Assembly: GCA_020720565.1 (NCBI GenBank)
Contig: DYOK01000065.1
Span: forward strand, 1 to 12,583
Source of the DNA: Acetofilamentum sp.
Lineage (GTDB): Bacteria > Bacteroidota > Bacteroidia > Bacteroidales > JAFGXI01
Direction of reading: 5' to 3'
DNA: 12,583 nt
A program made the position numbers and the translations under genes. Shown here in pieces: positions 1-6,422 of this stretch; the first letter of the stretch is position 1, and each line of letters starts with the position of its first letter. Under the pieces are notes generated by a model. The model was not told the origin of the DNA. It ran no database searches and worked only from the letters and a program-made list of their open reading frames with translations.

Positions 1-2
1 AT

Positions 3-449
3 ATCGTCGATGAGAAACCAATGACCAAACAATCGAATAAAGGCTATGAGCAATATACAGTAAAAGTACCAAATACCAATCCGCAAATGTACGAAACCAA
101 ATATAAATCGGTTAATTATATCACTTATCTAGCCTCGCGTTCGGTGAGCTATACCGTGCATTTTAAGTTAGTATCCATAAAAACAGGTGAGATTTTGACC
201 AGCCAAATGATCGAAAAACAATCGAATAGCCAAGTCAATTACTTGAACTACGATGGCAATATCAAAGCCTTGTACCCCGACAATAATGGCCAAGTTAATA
301 TCAATCAACAAGCGCACGAACAGTTGGTTAAAATGAGTCAAGCTCCACGCGAACTTGAAACAAAAGAGAGCCTAGAAAAACGATTGTACGACATTGTCAG
401 TAAGGATGTGTCTCAAAATATTCTTCAGTATTTTAAGAACAATCAATAA
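3..449 (+). CDS. C-terminal part of an envelope protein, possibly CsgG-like (5' end outside window)
   Basis: The reading frame is open from the first complete codon of the window. The residues before the first ATG (at 21) continue it as IVDEKP, with no signal peptide and no clear start, so this is most likely the tail of a longer gene cut by the window edge; the ATG at 21 is probably internal. About 149 residues are visible. The stretch VSYTVHFKLVSIKTGEIL (about residues 43-60 counted from the ATG at 21) has the alternating hydrophobic strand and 'TGEIL' turn seen in CsgG/TolB-like secretion-channel and lipoprotein families. The C-terminus (KRLYDIVSKDVSQNILQYF) is an amphipathic helix, also common there. 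A lipoprotein of the LPP20 family follows on the same strand, which fits an outer-membrane or periplasmic role. I cannot name the family with certainty. The TAA stop at 447-449 runs straight into a sequence resembling the terminus of the dispersed repeat. Confidence 0.6.
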   Translation: MVDEKPMTKQSNKGYEQYTVKVPNTNPQMYETKYKSVNYITYLASRSVSYTVHFKLVSIKTGEILTSQMIEKQSNSQVNYLNYDGNIKALYPDNNGQVNINQQAHEQLVKMSQAPRELETKESLEKRLYDIVSKDVSQNILQYFKNNQ

Positions 450-465
450 GGTTGTCGGCTATATT
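449..465 (+). repeat. Degenerate terminus of the dispersed REPIN-like element
   Basis: AGGTTGTCGGCTATATT resembles the element terminus AGGTCTTCGACCTATTT, with several differences. Its first A is the third base of the TAA stop of the upstream gene, exactly the register seen for the better copies at 1957, 6422 and 9782. Similarity alone would be weak; the shared register is what makes it worth recording. It lies 21 bp before the intact terminus at 486. Confidence 0.35.
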
Positions 466-485
466 TTTTTGGAACTTAAAGTTTA

Positions 486-580
486 AGGTCTTCGACCTAT
501 ATCTTGGTTTTGTAACTGCTTATTTCTCAATCTTAAAGATTAATGAAATACGACATTAAATTATTGCATAATATTTATAT
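486..580 (+). repeat. REPIN-like element, copy A (right terminus lost)
   Basis: The intact left terminus AGGTCTTCGACCTAT (486-500) forms a 5-bp stem with a TTC loop. The interior shares TTTTGTAACTGCTTATTT and, at 550-564, ACGACATTAAATTAT with the copies at 1957 and 5109. The expected inverted right terminus (AAATAGGTCGAAGACCT) is not recognisable: the sequence decays into AT-rich DNA just before the start codon at 593. The copy lies between two genes of the same direction. Confidence 0.8.
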
Positions 581-592
581 AACTGATTTTGT

Positions 593-1957
593 ATGAAAGT
601 TTTTAAATGGTTGATTATAATGCAATTGGTGTGGTCTTGCAAAAGTACACAAACCAGTTCGTCGACCGAAACGCTGCCCGAATGGGCTACACAACGCCCT
701 AAAACAGATTACTACTATGTGGGCATTGCTAAAGTCGATAAAGCTTTGCATAAAACCGATTATCAAGATGCCGCCAAGCGAATGGCTTTGAACGATTTGG
801 CATCAGAAATTAGTGTTAAAATCGAAAGTAACAGCTTGTTGTCCTCTTACGACGATAATGCAGGATATTCGCAAGATTATCAGCAATTTATCAAAACAGA
901 AATAAACAAAGAGCTTAGCGGTTACGAAATGGTAGCCAATTTCGAAAATAAACAAAGCTATTACGTCTATTATCAACTGTCGAAAAGTGCTTGGGCACAG
1001 ATTCAAGCCCGACAAAAATCAGAGGCGGGTCAAAGGGCATTAAATTGGTACCGAAAAGCCCAGGGTGAAACTCAGAAATTGGCCATCCCGACGGCCATAC
1101 AATATCATTTAAATGGCTTGCTCGAGATCAAAAAATATTGGAGCGAAGCAGTGCAAGTGAGTGATTCGGCAGGCACTTATCGCATTGACGAAACCATAAA
1201 AAATGATTTGTCGAACCTGTTAAGTTCATTGGCATGGGACGTTAAACCGGAATCGGTTTTGCTCAAATCGGATAATGGATTCCGCTCGCCGATCGAAATC
1301 GGGATTAAAGTAGGGAGCGCGTTTGTGTCAAATTTGCCTGTGCAAGTACGATATAAAAAACGTCAAATTCCATATCAACAAAGTTTTCTAACACAAAATA
1401 AACCATTGAGTGTGTCGGTAGAACAAACCGACATGCAAAAAAGCATGCCTCAGGTAAGTATCGATTTAGAGCTTAATAAGTTGATTAAGATGAATGCCGA
1501 CGATAAAAAAATGTTAGCCTTTGTGTATGATGCAATAAAATTGCAAACGATTCAAATACCCATTAAAATTGAAATGCCCAAGGTGTATATTGCCGTTAAA
1601 TCGGACGGGAAATATCAATCGACTTATTTTCATTATCTAAAAGATGCCATGTCGCAAGCACTCAGCCGAGAACGCATCGATTTGGCTCCATCGATAAAAG
1701 ATGCCGATTTTCTGATTTATGTAGAACCTCACGAAAGCAAAGGCCCCGACGATCAGAAATTCAAAACAGTATTTTTGTCGTACAATATCGAAATTGTAAG
1801 GCAGTCCGATCAAAAACTGGTTCACAGCCAAGCCATTACGCAAATTAAAGTGGTGGACGGAAGCTACGAGAAAGCTACCGAAAAATCGTATCAAAAAGCT
1901 GCCGAGGCGTTTAATACCGAACACTACTCAAGTTTTTTAAATGGACTGATGAAGTAA
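593..1957 (+). CDS. LPP20-family lipoprotein
   Basis: A 454-residue protein. The start at 593 gives a short lipoprotein signal peptide: KVFK, a hydrophobic run, and a lipobox ending V-W-S-C with the lipidated cysteine at residue 16. No acidic surface-export signal follows the cysteine (CKSTQTSSS), so an inward-facing envelope location is more likely than the cell surface. Residues about 29-150 (LPEWATQRPKTDYYYVGIAK, then AAKRMALNDLASEISVKIES) match the LPP20 lipoprotein fold: a 'P.W' followed by 'y.vGia', then a helix of repeated Ala, then 'dla..i.v.i.s'. The C-terminal third (about 330-454) looks like a separate alpha/beta domain (YFHYLKDAMSQALSR, ADFLIYVEP) of the kind seen in CsgG/LptE-like envelope proteins. 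The exact role is unknown. The TAA stop overlaps the first base of a dispersed element, and only that element separates it from the next gene. Confidence 0.85.
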   Translation: MKVFKWLIIMQLVWSCKSTQTSSSTETLPEWATQRPKTDYYYVGIAKVDKALHKTDYQDAAKRMALNDLASEISVKIESNSLLSSYDDNAGYSQDYQQFIKTEINKELSGYEMVANFENKQSYYVYYQLSKSAWAQIQARQKSEAGQRALNWYRKAQGETQKLAIPTAIQYHLNGLLEIKKYWSEAVQVSDSAGTYRIDETIKNDLSNLLSSLAWDVKPESVLLKSDNGFRSPIEIGIKVGSAFVSNLPVQVRYKKRQIPYQQSFLTQNKPLSVSVEQTDMQKSMPQVSIDLELNKLIKMNADDKKMLAFVYDAIKLQTIQIPIKIEMPKVYIAVKSDGKYQSTYFHYLKDAMSQALSRERIDLAPSIKDADFLIYVEPHESKGPDDQKFKTVFLSYNIEIVRQSDQKLVHSQAITQIKVVDGSYEKATEKSYQKAAEAFNTEHYSSFLNGLMK

Positions 1958-2073
1958 GGGCATCGACCTATTGCTTATTTTTGTAACTGGCTATTTATCA
2001 ATCTGCTATATTGATACAAAACGACATTAAATTATAGATTGTACCTATAAAATATTAAATAGGTCGATGACCT
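1957..2073 (+). repeat. REPIN-like element, copy B (both termini present)
   Basis: A 117-bp copy with left terminus AGGGCATCGACCTATT and right terminus AAATAGGTCGATGACCT, which are reverse complements except for one position in the hairpin core. Both termini carry ATC in the loop where other copies have TTC. Interior words are shared with copies A and C (TTTTTGTAACTGGCTATTTATCAATCT; ACGACATTAAATTAT at 2021-2035; ATAAAATATTAAATAGGTC). Its first base is the third base of the LPP20 gene's TAA stop and its last base lies 13 bp before the next start codon, so it makes up nearly the whole spacer. Confidence 0.9.
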
Positions 2074-2086
2074 AAAATCAAACAAC

Positions 2087-2740
2087 ATGTTACAACCCGT
2101 AGTGATGCAATTCCTTCGCGATTTAGCGGGGAACAATAACAGAGAATGGTTCAATCAAAACAAAGATTATTACTACCAAGCCAAGATCGCATTCGACGAA
2201 TTGGTCGATGCACAAATTGCCGAAATATCGAATTTTGATCCCTCGGTAAAAGGATTGGCTGCAAAAGATTGCACCTTCCGAATCTATAGAGACACCCGCT
2301 TTTCGCACGACAAAACCCCATATAAAATTCATTTTGGGGCATACATGGCCGAGAATGGCCGAAAAAGCGAAAAGGCAGGCTATTATTTCCATGTCGAGCC
2401 AGAAGCCTCGTTGATTGCGGGTGGGATTCATTGTCCACAACGCAATGTGCTTACTGCGGTTCGACAAAAGGTTTACGACGATCAGCAGCAGTTTTTTGAG
2501 CTGATTGAAAAAATAGAATTTAAGAATTTTTTTCAAAAAATGGAAGGCAAGCGTCTCAAAACTGCACCTAAGGGTTTCGACCGCAATTGGCCCCATATCG
2601 ACTGGCTCAAGTTTCAGAGCTACGATTTTGTCCATCCGCTTAGCGACGAATCGCTTACAGCGAAAGATCTTTTACCGCAAACCATTTTAAAGTTTAAGGC
2701 ATTATATCCTGTCAATCAGTTTTTTAATCAAGTATTTTAA
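2087..2740 (+). CDS. DUF2461 family protein
   Basis: A 217-residue cytoplasmic protein with no signal peptide or membrane segment; this is the usual length for the DUF2461 (TIGR02453) family. The diagnostic features are visible in order. Near the N-terminus is FLRDLAGNNNREWFNQNKDYY (9-29). In the centre is RIYRDTRFSHDKTPYK (65-80). Then come GYYFHVEP (98-105) and the Gly pair at 112-113 that begins the 'aGG...p' segment. The C-terminal half has the expected LKTAPKGFDRNWP and LKFQSYDF segments. The biochemical function of the family is not established. The start at 2087 places the N-terminal motif at its normal distance; the alternative Met at residue 7 would also be possible. It sits downstream of the LPP20 gene across a repeat-filled spacer and upstream of an independently transcribed tRNA. 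Confidence 0.92.
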   Translation: MLQPVVMQFLRDLAGNNNREWFNQNKDYYYQAKIAFDELVDAQIAEISNFDPSVKGLAAKDCTFRIYRDTRFSHDKTPYKIHFGAYMAENGRKSEKAGYYFHVEPEASLIAGGIHCPQRNVLTAVRQKVYDDQQQFFELIEKIEFKNFFQKMEGKRLKTAPKGFDRNWPHIDWLKFQSYDFVHPLSDESLTAKDLLPQTILKFKALYPVNQFFNQVF

Positions 2741-2863
2741 AGATTTTCGGGTTTAAAAGGGTCTGGTTTTTAACGATTTACACGTAAACACACGGGTGTA
2801 ACTGTCATATTATTAGCGCTTTATGTTTTGATTTGAATTGAAAGAATAAAAAACCTCAAAATA

Positions 2864-2895
2864 TTTGATTTTAAAGCGAATTCATGTTATATTTG
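2864..2895 (+). promoter_or_regulatory. Bacteroidetes-type promoter of tRNA-Pro
   Basis: TTTG at 2864-2867 (-33 box) and TATATTTG at 2888-2895 (a perfect TAnnTTTG -7 box) are separated by 20 bp, matching the consensus for the Bacteroidetes primary sigma factor. Transcription would start near 2900, about 28 nt before the mature tRNA. The leader contains two small hairpins: CCC-TTTT-GGG (2900-2909) and ACGG-ACAACAA-CCGT (2911-2925). Confidence 0.8.
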
Positions 2896-2927
2896 CAAAC
2901 CCTTTTGGGGACGGACAACAACCGTAT

Positions 2928-3002
2928 CGGGGTGTAGCGTAGTCCGGTTATCGCGCCTGCTTTGGGAGCAGGAGGTCGCAGGTTCGAATCCTGCCTCCCC
3001 GA
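2928..3002 (+). tRNA. tRNA-Pro (anticodon UGG)
   Basis: The full cloverleaf can be drawn. The acceptor stem is CGGGGTG/CTCCCCG. The D stem is GCG/CGC. The anticodon stem CCTGC/GCAGG carries the loop TTTGGGA (anticodon TGG), the variable loop is AGGTC, and the T stem is GCAGG/CCTGC with loop TTCGAAT. The discriminator base is A (3002) and CCA is not encoded. The acceptor stem has a U6:U67 mismatch. The C1:G72 first pair is the usual one for bacterial proline tRNAs. Confidence 0.95.
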
Positions 3003-3011
3003 CACAAATTG

Positions 3012-3040
3012 AAAGCTTTGCATATCGCAAGGCTTTTTTT
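3012..3040 (+). terminator. Rho-independent terminator after tRNA-Pro
   Basis: AAGCTTTGC and GCAAGGCTT form a 9-bp stem (one G:U pair) with loop ATATC, followed by a run of seven T (3034-3040). It ends inside the stop codon of the convergent TatD gene, so it separates the two converging transcription units. On the opposite strand the stem is followed only by a weak CTTTCAATTTG, so leftward termination is less certain. Confidence 0.85.
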
Positions 3041-3731
3041 ATGCCTTAGTCTTAAAAACGGCACGAAATAATTCGCCTTGAATGGCAACTAAATCGGCAA
3101 AACCAATATTTAGTGTTTGTGAAATTGAGCCATAAAGGTCTTCTAACCGATTGGGCAATTCGTCGCTTTCGAGCAATAGCTTATCGATGGGAATTTGACG
3201 TAAAAAAATATCAAGTTTATTCGAATGTGTCCATTTGGGACCAATAGAAATTAAACCACCAAGCCGAATCCATTCAAGTGCCAGTTCTGTAGAACCAGAG
3301 TATCCATGCCAAATCCAGAGCTGTTCTCGATTCTTTTTTTTGAAATCGAATAGCAGTTGGTTGGCTTTAACCGAGTGGATAATCAGTGGCTTGTTGTATT
3401 GTTTCCCTAGCTCAATTTGAAATTCGAAAATTTCTTTTTGTGTCTCGATATGGGCACCACGAATGGTATCGAGTCCACATTCGCCAATAGCGAGTACAAG
3501 TTCGGATTGGGACAAAGCGTCCAATTGAAGCTTCAAGGCTGTATTTAAACCTTTTGGGCTGTTCCATGGATGAAGCCCAACACTGTATCGATGCGATGGT
3601 ATAAAAATGGGCTCTGGTATTAAATACAAATCGATACTTTCGATAGCACAAACACGATCTGTTGGCGAGTGGTGGGTATGTGCATCAAATAACTTGCAAC
3701 ACATCCAATTTTGTGATGCTTGGGTGCTCAT
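3039..3731 (-). CDS. TatD-family metal-dependent hydrolase (putative DNase)
   Basis: A 230-residue protein, somewhat shorter than the usual 250-270. All the metal and active-site positions of the TatD amidohydrolase superfamily are visible. These are FDAHTH with H18 and H20, the IGECGLD segment with E84, PLIIHS with H119, WHGYSGS with H142 and LLLESDELP with D190. TatD proteins are cytoplasmic metal-dependent nucleases, many with 3'-5' exonuclease activity; substrate assignment from sequence is uncertain. The ATG at 3731 overlaps the stop codon of the upstream MATE gene (ATGA), which supports this start and suggests translational coupling. A second Met at residue 10 is possible, but then the coupling would be lost. 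Its stop codon abuts the tRNA terminator. Confidence 0.9.
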   Translation of the reverse strand: MSTQASQNWMCCKLFDAHTHHSPTDRVCAIESIDLYLIPEPIFIPSHRYSVGLHPWNSPKGLNTALKLQLDALSQSELVLAIGECGLDTIRGAHIETQKEIFEFQIELGKQYNKPLIIHSVKANQLLFDFKKKNREQLWIWHGYSGSTELALEWIRLGGLISIGPKWTHSNKLDIFLRQIPIDKLLLESDELPNRLEDLYGSISQTLNIGFADLVAIQGELFRAVFKTKA

Positions 3732-5083
3732 TGGGCCTTGTTTTGGCGAATACGTAGTAAACTTTTACGGATGCTTGCAGGGTGCCAATAGCTCATAAGA
3801 AAACCCCTTACCAACATAAATAAACTGAAAGAAAACCACAAGCCGTGATTGCTCCAAAATCCTCGACTTAGGTAATAAGCGGGCAGAAAAACCAAAATAC
3901 CAGCTATCAGAATGGCATTTCTTATTGGGCGCGTGGCTGTAGCACCAATATAAACGCCGTCCCACAAAAAAGGGACAAAGCTCAAAATAGGAATTAGACA
4001 AACCCATATTTGATATTCATGCGCTAGTTGTATTAAACCAAGTTCGTTGGTTAAGCCCGAAAGCAAAAGATCGTAAGCAAATATGTAGATCAGGATAAAA
4101 GGTAAGCTCAAAATTAACCCCCACCACATGACATGTGTCACGGTTTTTTTTACCATGTTCATTTGTCCCATCCCTAAAAACCTTCCGGTTAGCGATTCGG
4201 CCGCATAAGCAAATCCATCCATAAAAAAAGAGAAGAACAGGAAGAACTGAAACAACATGCTATTGACTGCTAGAATCTCTGGGCTATCTTGGGCCGAGGC
4301 TGTTGTAAAAAAAGACAATACCAAAATAAGTACAACAGAACGAATAAATAAATCGGAATTCATTTGGAGTAATTCCAGCATCTTGCCCCATTGCCCTTGC
4401 CCGAATCCATTCAACTGAATTAAACGAAACTTGCCATATCGATATCGAAGCCAGACAAGTGCTAATATCAAACTAAAATACTGCGAAAATACAGTGGCCC
4501 AAGCGACACCTTCTATTTGCATCCCGAAACCCACAATAAGTAAAAAATTGATACCAATATTTAGAATATTTCCGGCAATGGCAATAAACATGGGCGTTTT
4601 TGAATCTTGCATGCCAATAAACCAACCTGTAAACACATAGAGCATTAATGTGGCTGGTGCCGCCCATATCCTGATTCTAAAATAAATGCTCGCAGTTTGT
4701 TCCAATTCTGCCGAACCATCGATAAGTTTAAAGCTAAGCCATTCAATGGGAACTTGCAACAGAATGAGTACAGCCGATAAACTGACTGCAATTAACAAAG
4801 CCCTTTGCAAATGTGCCTGTTGCTCCGAAATGTGTTTTGCCCCAAAAGCTTGTGCAGTGAGCCCCGCAGTTGATGACCGCAAAAAGCTTAATGTCATGTA
4901 GATAAAGCTGAAAATCATACCGCCAAGAGCCAAGGCTCCAATCAACACAATGGCATTTTCCATGTGTCCCACTATAGCCAAATCGATTAAACCCAGTAAT
5001 GGAATGGTCACATTACTAATGATGTTGGGGAAGGCCAATCGCAATACTTCTCGGTTAAAACTCATCATATGAGATTTGTTCAC
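3728..5083 (-). CDS. MATE family efflux transporter (DinF-like)
   Basis: A 451-residue integral inner-membrane protein of normal MATE length with about 12 predicted hydrophobic segments. The first helix region is typical of the DinF/NorM branch: RLAFPNIISNVTIPLLGLIDLAIVGH (about 13-38), followed by the loop SSTAGLTAQAFGA (70-82), which resembles the cytoplasmic 'G..t..aq..Ga' motif. The second half repeats the pattern (DGFAYAAESLTGRFLGMG). Such proteins export cations or drugs using Na+ or H+ gradients; the substrate cannot be read from sequence. Met5 or Met6 are alternative starts, since MNKSHMMSF has three closely spaced Met codons. It overlaps tatD by 4 bp downstream, and a dispersed element lies in the spacer upstream. 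Confidence 0.93.
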   Translation of the reverse strand: MNKSHMMSFNREVLRLAFPNIISNVTIPLLGLIDLAIVGHMENAIVLIGALALGGMIFSFIYMTLSFLRSSTAGLTAQAFGAKHISEQQAHLQRALLIAVSLSAVLILLQVPIEWLSFKLIDGSAELEQTASIYFRIRIWAAPATLMLYVFTGWFIGMQDSKTPMFIAIAGNILNIGINFLLIVGFGMQIEGVAWATVFSQYFSLILALVWLRYRYGKFRLIQLNGFGQGQWGKMLELLQMNSDLFIRSVVLILVLSFFTTASAQDSPEILAVNSMLFQFFLFFSFFMDGFAYAAESLTGRFLGMGQMNMVKKTVTHVMWWGLILSLPFILIYIFAYDLLLSGLTNELGLIQLAHEYQIWVCLIPILSFVPFLWDGVYIGATATRPIRNAILIAGILVFLPAYYLSRGFWSNHGLWFSFSLFMLVRGFLMSYWHPASIRKSLLRIRQNKAQ

Positions 5084-5108
5084 TAAAAGTTAAATAAACC
5101 AGTAGTTA

Positions 5109-5225
5109 AGGTCTTCGACCTATTTATTGCTTTGCTAACTTGTTATTTATCAATACTCTAGCTTAATAAAATACGGCATTAAATTATTCTAACTACTTAT
5201 AAAATATTAAATAGGTCAAAGACCT
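5109..5225 (+). repeat. REPIN-like element, copy C (best-preserved copy)
   Basis: A 117-bp copy. The left terminus AGGTCTTCGACCTATTT (5109-5125) and right terminus AAATAGGTCAAAGACCT (5209-5225) are inverted repeats with one difference in the loop. The interior contains TATTTATCAAT, ACGGCATTAAATTAT (5173-5187) and TATAAAATATT. The right terminus runs into the 3' end of the leftward glycosyltransferase gene, so that gene's last two codons and TGA stop lie inside the element. It fills most of the spacer to the MATE gene. Confidence 0.93.
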
Positions 5226-6271
5226 TGGTGTTTTGCGACCAAATCGGAAAATTTCTTGTGTTTTTTGATGTAAAATAACCAGACTATAGATTTTGGGAAT
5301 AATGTACGGAAAGCATCCGAATTGGATTGTTTTAAATTAATCTTACGCTTCGGTTTAAATTTTGGACCCAGTGAGTAAAAATCAAAGTGAGCTTTTACGA
5401 CAGCCCAAGTATGTAATGGTTGACCATCGAGCAAAAATTTTACACCAGCAACGCCATCGAGAATTAAGCGAAAGCCAATGACCATAGCCAGTTTGGAGCT
5501 CGGCAAATTTTTATAAAGCAATAGTAAATTGTTTCTGAAATTGAGATAAGTTTTTTTGGGGCTTATAGCCGATAATGTACCCCCTCCAACATGATAAACA
5601 GTCGATTGAGGAATGGCTTGAATTTGATACGAACGACTTTTAAAACGCCAACACAAGTCAATTTCCTCCATATGCGCAAAGAAATCGCCATCGAGACCGC
5701 CTACAGTTTTGTAAAGCGATGTATTAACCACCATACACGCCCCAGTAGCCCAAAAAATATCAGTAATTTCATTGTATTGACCTAAATCTTCTTCGAGATG
5801 ATTAAATATTCGTCCTCTACAAAAAGGATAACCCCATGCATCTAAAAATCCTCCAGCAGCACCTGCATATTCGAAATGGGTTTTGCGTTTAAAATCTTTA
5901 ATTTTGGGTTGACATGCTGCTAGGTTTGGGTTGGCACTCATCGCTTGAATCAAAGGCTCCAGCCAATTTGTGCTTACCTCGATATCGGAATTTAGCAACA
6001 CACTGTATAAATGCGGAATTGAAGCTAAGGCTCGATTGTAGCCTTCGGCATACCCATAATTTTTCGAAAGTTCGATGATTTGAATTTGAGGATAATGCTG
6101 TCGGATAAAAGCTACCGAATGATCGGTTGAGGCGTTATCGGCTACGACTATATCGGCTACTTGGGAAGGGGTATGTTCAATTACAAACGGAATAAATTGT
6201 TCGAGCCATTTCTGGCCGTTCCAGTTTAGAATAACTACTGCAGTGTCGGTATTTTGTTGAATTAAATTCAT
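5216..6271 (-). CDS. Glycosyltransferase family 2, rhamnosyltransferase-like
   Basis: A 351-residue protein. Residues 11-110 form a GT-A nucleotide-sugar domain: AVVILNWNG (11-19), VVADNASTD (42-50), KNYGYAEGYNRAL (70-82) and the metal-binding LLNSDIEV (92-99), where NSD takes the place of DxD. ATGACMVV (175-182) and GGLDGDFFAHMEEIDLCWR (191-209, containing the putative catalytic acid region) are typical of bacterial GT2 enzymes that add rhamnose or similar sugars to surface polysaccharide. The C-terminal part is basic and partly hydrophobic (about 245-290), which suggests membrane association at the cytoplasmic face. The donor and acceptor cannot be told. No other polysaccharide genes adjoin it. 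The final Gly-Leu-stop is encoded by the terminus of a dispersed element, so the original C-terminus may have been changed by its insertion. Confidence 0.92.
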   Translation of the reverse strand: MNLIQQNTDTAVVILNWNGQKWLEQFIPFVIEHTPSQVADIVVADNASTDHSVAFIRQHYPQIQIIELSKNYGYAEGYNRALASIPHLYSVLLNSDIEVSTNWLEPLIQAMSANPNLAACQPKIKDFKRKTHFEYAGAAGGFLDAWGYPFCRGRIFNHLEEDLGQYNEITDIFWATGACMVVNTSLYKTVGGLDGDFFAHMEEIDLCWRFKSRSYQIQAIPQSTVYHVGGGTLSAISPKKTYLNFRNNLLLLYKNLPSSKLAMVIGFRLILDGVAGVKFLLDGQPLHTWAVVKAHFDFYSLGPKFKPKRKINLKQSNSDAFRTLFPKSIVWLFYIKKHKKFSDLVAKHQGL

Positions 6272-6314
6272 GTTTTAAGATTCAAATCGCCTTTTGTAAT
6301 CGACTTCTAAATTT

Positions 6315-6422
6315 AGGTCTTCGACCTATTTGTTTAGTATTATGTATAATTTAATGTCCTATTTTATAAAACTAGATGGTTGATAAATAGCTGGTTAAAA
6401 AGAAACAACAGATAGAAAACCT
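6315..6422 (-). repeat. REPIN-like element, copy D (opposite orientation)
   Basis: A 108-bp copy, inverted relative to copies A-C. The terminus at 6315-6331 is a perfect AGGTCTTCGACCTATTT. Read on the minus strand, the interior gives CTATTTATCAAC and AGGACATTAAATTAT (6360-6346), matching the other copies. The far terminus is degenerate (AGGTTTTCTATCTGTT on the minus strand). Its first A (6422) is the third base of the UbiX gene's TAA stop. Confidence 0.88.

Noticed and set aside
1976..1983. TATTTTTG inside copy B as a promoter carried by the element
   Set aside because: It matches the -7 consensus, but there is no TTTG or TTG at the right distance upstream and the equivalent position in copies A, C and D does not keep the box.
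2123..2635. Long antisense reading frame opposite the DUF2461 gene, and similar antisense frames opposite other genes
   Set aside because: They lie wholly over well-supported genes, have no recognisable domains and look like by-products of the codon use of the true genes.
2741..2927. Riboswitch or small RNA between the DUF2461 gene and the tRNA
   Set aside because: Apart from the tRNA promoter and the two small leader hairpins, the 187-bp spacer shows no conserved aptamer-like structure.
3136..3148. AGGTCTTCTAACC as another element terminus
   Set aside because: It lies inside the TatD reading frame (encoding part of RLEDLYG), lacks the following ATTT and any shared interior, so chance similarity is the simpler reading.
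449..6422. The recurring AGGTCTTCGACC sequence as a CRISPR repeat
   Set aside because: Copies are kilobases apart, lie between unrelated genes, occur in both orientations and have homologous interiors; there are no regularly spaced unique spacers and no cas genes.
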